This document shows, piece by piece, positions 60,187 through 60,941 of a stretch of DNA of 60,941 bases. The position numbers were made by a program, and so were the translations under genes. Numbering within the stretch: position 1 is the first letter of the stretch; each line of letters begins with the position of its first letter. The stretch comes from Proteiniphilum sp. UBA1403 (GTDB lineage: Bacteria > Bacteroidota > Bacteroidia > Bacteroidales > Dysgonomonadaceae). Location: positions 1 to 60,941 of the forward strand of contig DBQD01000063.1 in NCBI GenBank assembly GCA_002305715.1, given 5' to 3'. The notes beneath the pieces are model-generated. The model was not told the origin of the DNA. It worked only from the letters and a program-made list of their open reading frames with translations, and ran no database searches.

Positions 60187-60642
60187 ATGAAAAGGAGAAT
60201 AATTGTGAGCGCAATATTGTTTCACCTTTTTGTGGCCTGTGTGAAAGAGACTGAACAGTTTACCATTCCCTTTGCTGCTGTAAGTTTTGAGGTTCATCGA
60301 GGAAGTTACGATGTGGAGTTGCGAAATCCGATGGCGTACAAGATTTTCACCAGTTCTAATAGGCGACTTGCTAGTGATCGTTTTGGGTATGCTGGACTGT
60401 TAGTGGTGTCTGATGTCACAGGCGAGACTCTTTTTGCGTATGATCTTTGCTGTCCTTACGAGGATAGCAGAGATATAAAAGTGACACCGAGTAACGAAGG
60501 GACGGCTGTTTGTTTAAATTGTGGTTCCCTCTTTGTGACTAGGTATGGTCAGGGAAGTGTGGTATCTGGTCCGGCTAAACAGCCGTTACAACGATATCAA
60601 GTCGTTCCGCTTTATCAAGATGTCTATCGCATCAGAAATTGA
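60187..60642 (+). CDS. Rieske-like lipoprotein with a four-cysteine site
   Basis: The 151-aa product has a lipoprotein signal with lipobox FVAC (Cys18). The rest looks like a Rieske fold, ending CLNCGSLFV...GSVVSGPAKQPLQRYQV, which mirrors the canonical second cluster-binding loop and Gly-Pro-Ala-x-x-Pro-Leu strand. The metal-binding His residues are missing: C-x-H is replaced by LCCPYE (Cys88-Cys89) and C-x2-H by CLNC (Cys109, Cys112). A four-Cys metal site is possible. The frame also opens at 60124, overlapping the reductase; ATG 60187 is chosen for the signal. Confidence 0.7.
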   Translation: MKRRIIVSAILFHLFVACVKETEQFTIPFAAVSFEVHRGSYDVELRNPMAYKIFTSSNRRLASDRFGYAGLLVVSDVTGETLFAYDLCCPYEDSRDIKVTPSNEGTAVCLNCGSLFVTRYGQGSVVSGPAKQPLQRYQVVPLYQDVYRIRN

Positions 60643-60736
60643 GCGACATACGCATCCTTTGAAACTATTTTTGTAATAAGATTCCAGGAATGTTAAAGAA
60701 TATCGGTCAATATAGCATAAAAAATAGCCGAAACTC

Positions 60737-60767
60737 TTTGAAAAGCCAAGAAACATCTTTACATTTG
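60737..60767 (+). promoter_or_regulatory. Promoter of the tRNA-Gly locus
   Basis: TTTG (60737-60740) and TACATTTG (60760-60767) are 19 bases apart, matching the consensus. The tRNA begins 76 bases after the -7 box. Confidence 0.75.
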
Positions 60768-60807
60768 CACTCGCAAAAAATGCTCATTGCAAAAGTAGCA
60801 TTGTAGT

Positions 60808-60831
60808 AAATAACATACAGCGGTATGTAAA
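60808..60831 (+). repeat. 24-base direct repeat, copy 1 (tRNA-Gly leader)
   Basis: This 24-base element contains the hairpin ACATAC-AGCG-GTATGT and recurs exactly at 60918-60941. The preceding base differs (T here, G in copy 2), so the match is bounded on the left. Confidence 0.9.
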
Positions 60832-60843
60832 ACTTAAATTACT

Positions 60844-60879
60844 GCGGAAGTAGCTCAGTTGGTAGAGCACGACCTTGCC
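60844..60879 (+). tRNA. tRNA-Gly(GCC), 5' half only, disrupted
   Basis: The 36 bases from GCGGAAG through the D-arm (GCTCAGTTGGTAGAGC) and the anticodon stem CGACC to TTGCC match a normal tRNA-Gly(GCC). After the anticodon the expected 3' half, AAGGTCG plus T-arm and CTTCCGC, is absent. Instead there is unrelated sequence and an inverted copy of the anticodon arm (GGCAAGGT, 60903-60910). No functional tRNA can be folded from what is present. Confidence 0.75.
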
Positions 60880-60917
60880 CCAAAGATGGAAACACCGACC
60901 TTGGCAAGGTGAGCTTG

Positions 60918-60941
60918 AAATAACATACAGCGGTATGTAAA
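60918..60941 (+). repeat. 24-base direct repeat, copy 2 (window end)
   Basis: This is an exact copy of 60808-60831 and runs to the last base of the window. Together with the 110-base offset it suggests a tandem tRNA-Gly array collapsed or mis-joined here. Confidence 0.9.

Noticed and set aside
1..60941. CRISPR arrays, transposases, prophage, restriction or toxin-antitoxin systems
   Set aside because: I looked for regularly spaced repeats and for recognisable proteins of these classes on both strands and saw none.

Overview
The window is a stretch of Bacteroidota (probably Bacteroidales) chromosome. Three things point there: many genes and all four RNA/small-gene starts are preceded by the Bacteroidetes -7 box TAnnTTTG, often with a -33 TTTG/TTG about 19-21 bases upstream; Shine-Dalgarno sequences are mostly weak or absent; and the gene content is typical of the phylum (DUF4369-TlpA thioredoxin lipoprotein, DUF4296 and DUF4827 lipoproteins, LptE-like and OstA-like envelope proteins, folP-cdaA pair, zinc-less DksA-like protein). 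A member of the Dysgonomonadaceae/Porphyromonadaceae group is a reasonable guess, but I could not test it. The content is almost entirely housekeeping. I see no transposase, integrase, phage module, CRISPR array or rRNA gene.

Layout. 0-7 kb: rpsO, an envelope protein with a carboxypeptidase-regulatory-like domain, then a forward run nadB-folP-cdaA-recF-DUF721. 7-17 kb is nearly all reverse strand. One run is acyltransferase, sigma-54 activator, lptE-like, TPR-like, secG and a small outer-membrane protein. A second is DUF4827 lipoprotein-glmM. A third is a newly noticed 53-55 aa ORF, rpe, comEC and a DHH phosphoesterase. 17.5-25.4 kb is forward: TlpA-like lipoprotein, amidase-MlaD pair, dnaA, endonuclease I-metallophosphoesterase-rnhB. 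25-33 kb: tex (reverse), radA, tRNA-Cys, a coiled-coil protein, adk-obgE-pgeF, and a superoxide dismutase with an export signal. 33-42 kb: rsfS-ftsH, a GntP permease, a tandem DUF1080 lipoprotein, ribF-aldo/keto reductase, mltG, tRNA-Ser.

42.1-43.0 kb is the only sizeable gene-poor stretch. It holds a palindromic 11-bp repeat array, a perfect hairpin, a promoter, two very small ORFs (one apparently frameshifted) and a terminator. 43-60.6 kb returns to housekeeping: aspartate aminotransferase, an exonuclease/phosphatase-family protein, ileS-dksA-like-lspA-DUF4296, ppdK, a SurA-like isomerase-OstA-like protein pair, a small membrane protein, mutL, an aldo/keto reductase and a Rieske-like lipoprotein. 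The last 98 bases begin a tRNA-Gly gene that becomes scrambled in its anticodon arm and ends on an exact 24-base repeat of its own leader, probably a contig-end artefact or a rearranged tRNA cluster.

Functional themes are envelope building (secG, lptE-like, OstA-like, SurA-like, lspA, mltG, amidase, MlaD, glmM), replication and repair (dnaA, recF, DUF721/DciA-like, radA, mutL, rnhB, comEC), and translation and ribosome assembly (rpsO, obgE, rsfS, ileS, tRNAs). I found no clear new system. The most rewarding targets are the 42 kb spacer, the tRNA-Gly end, the exported SOD, the four-cysteine Rieske-like protein, and the MutL and ComEC proteins with missing catalytic motifs.
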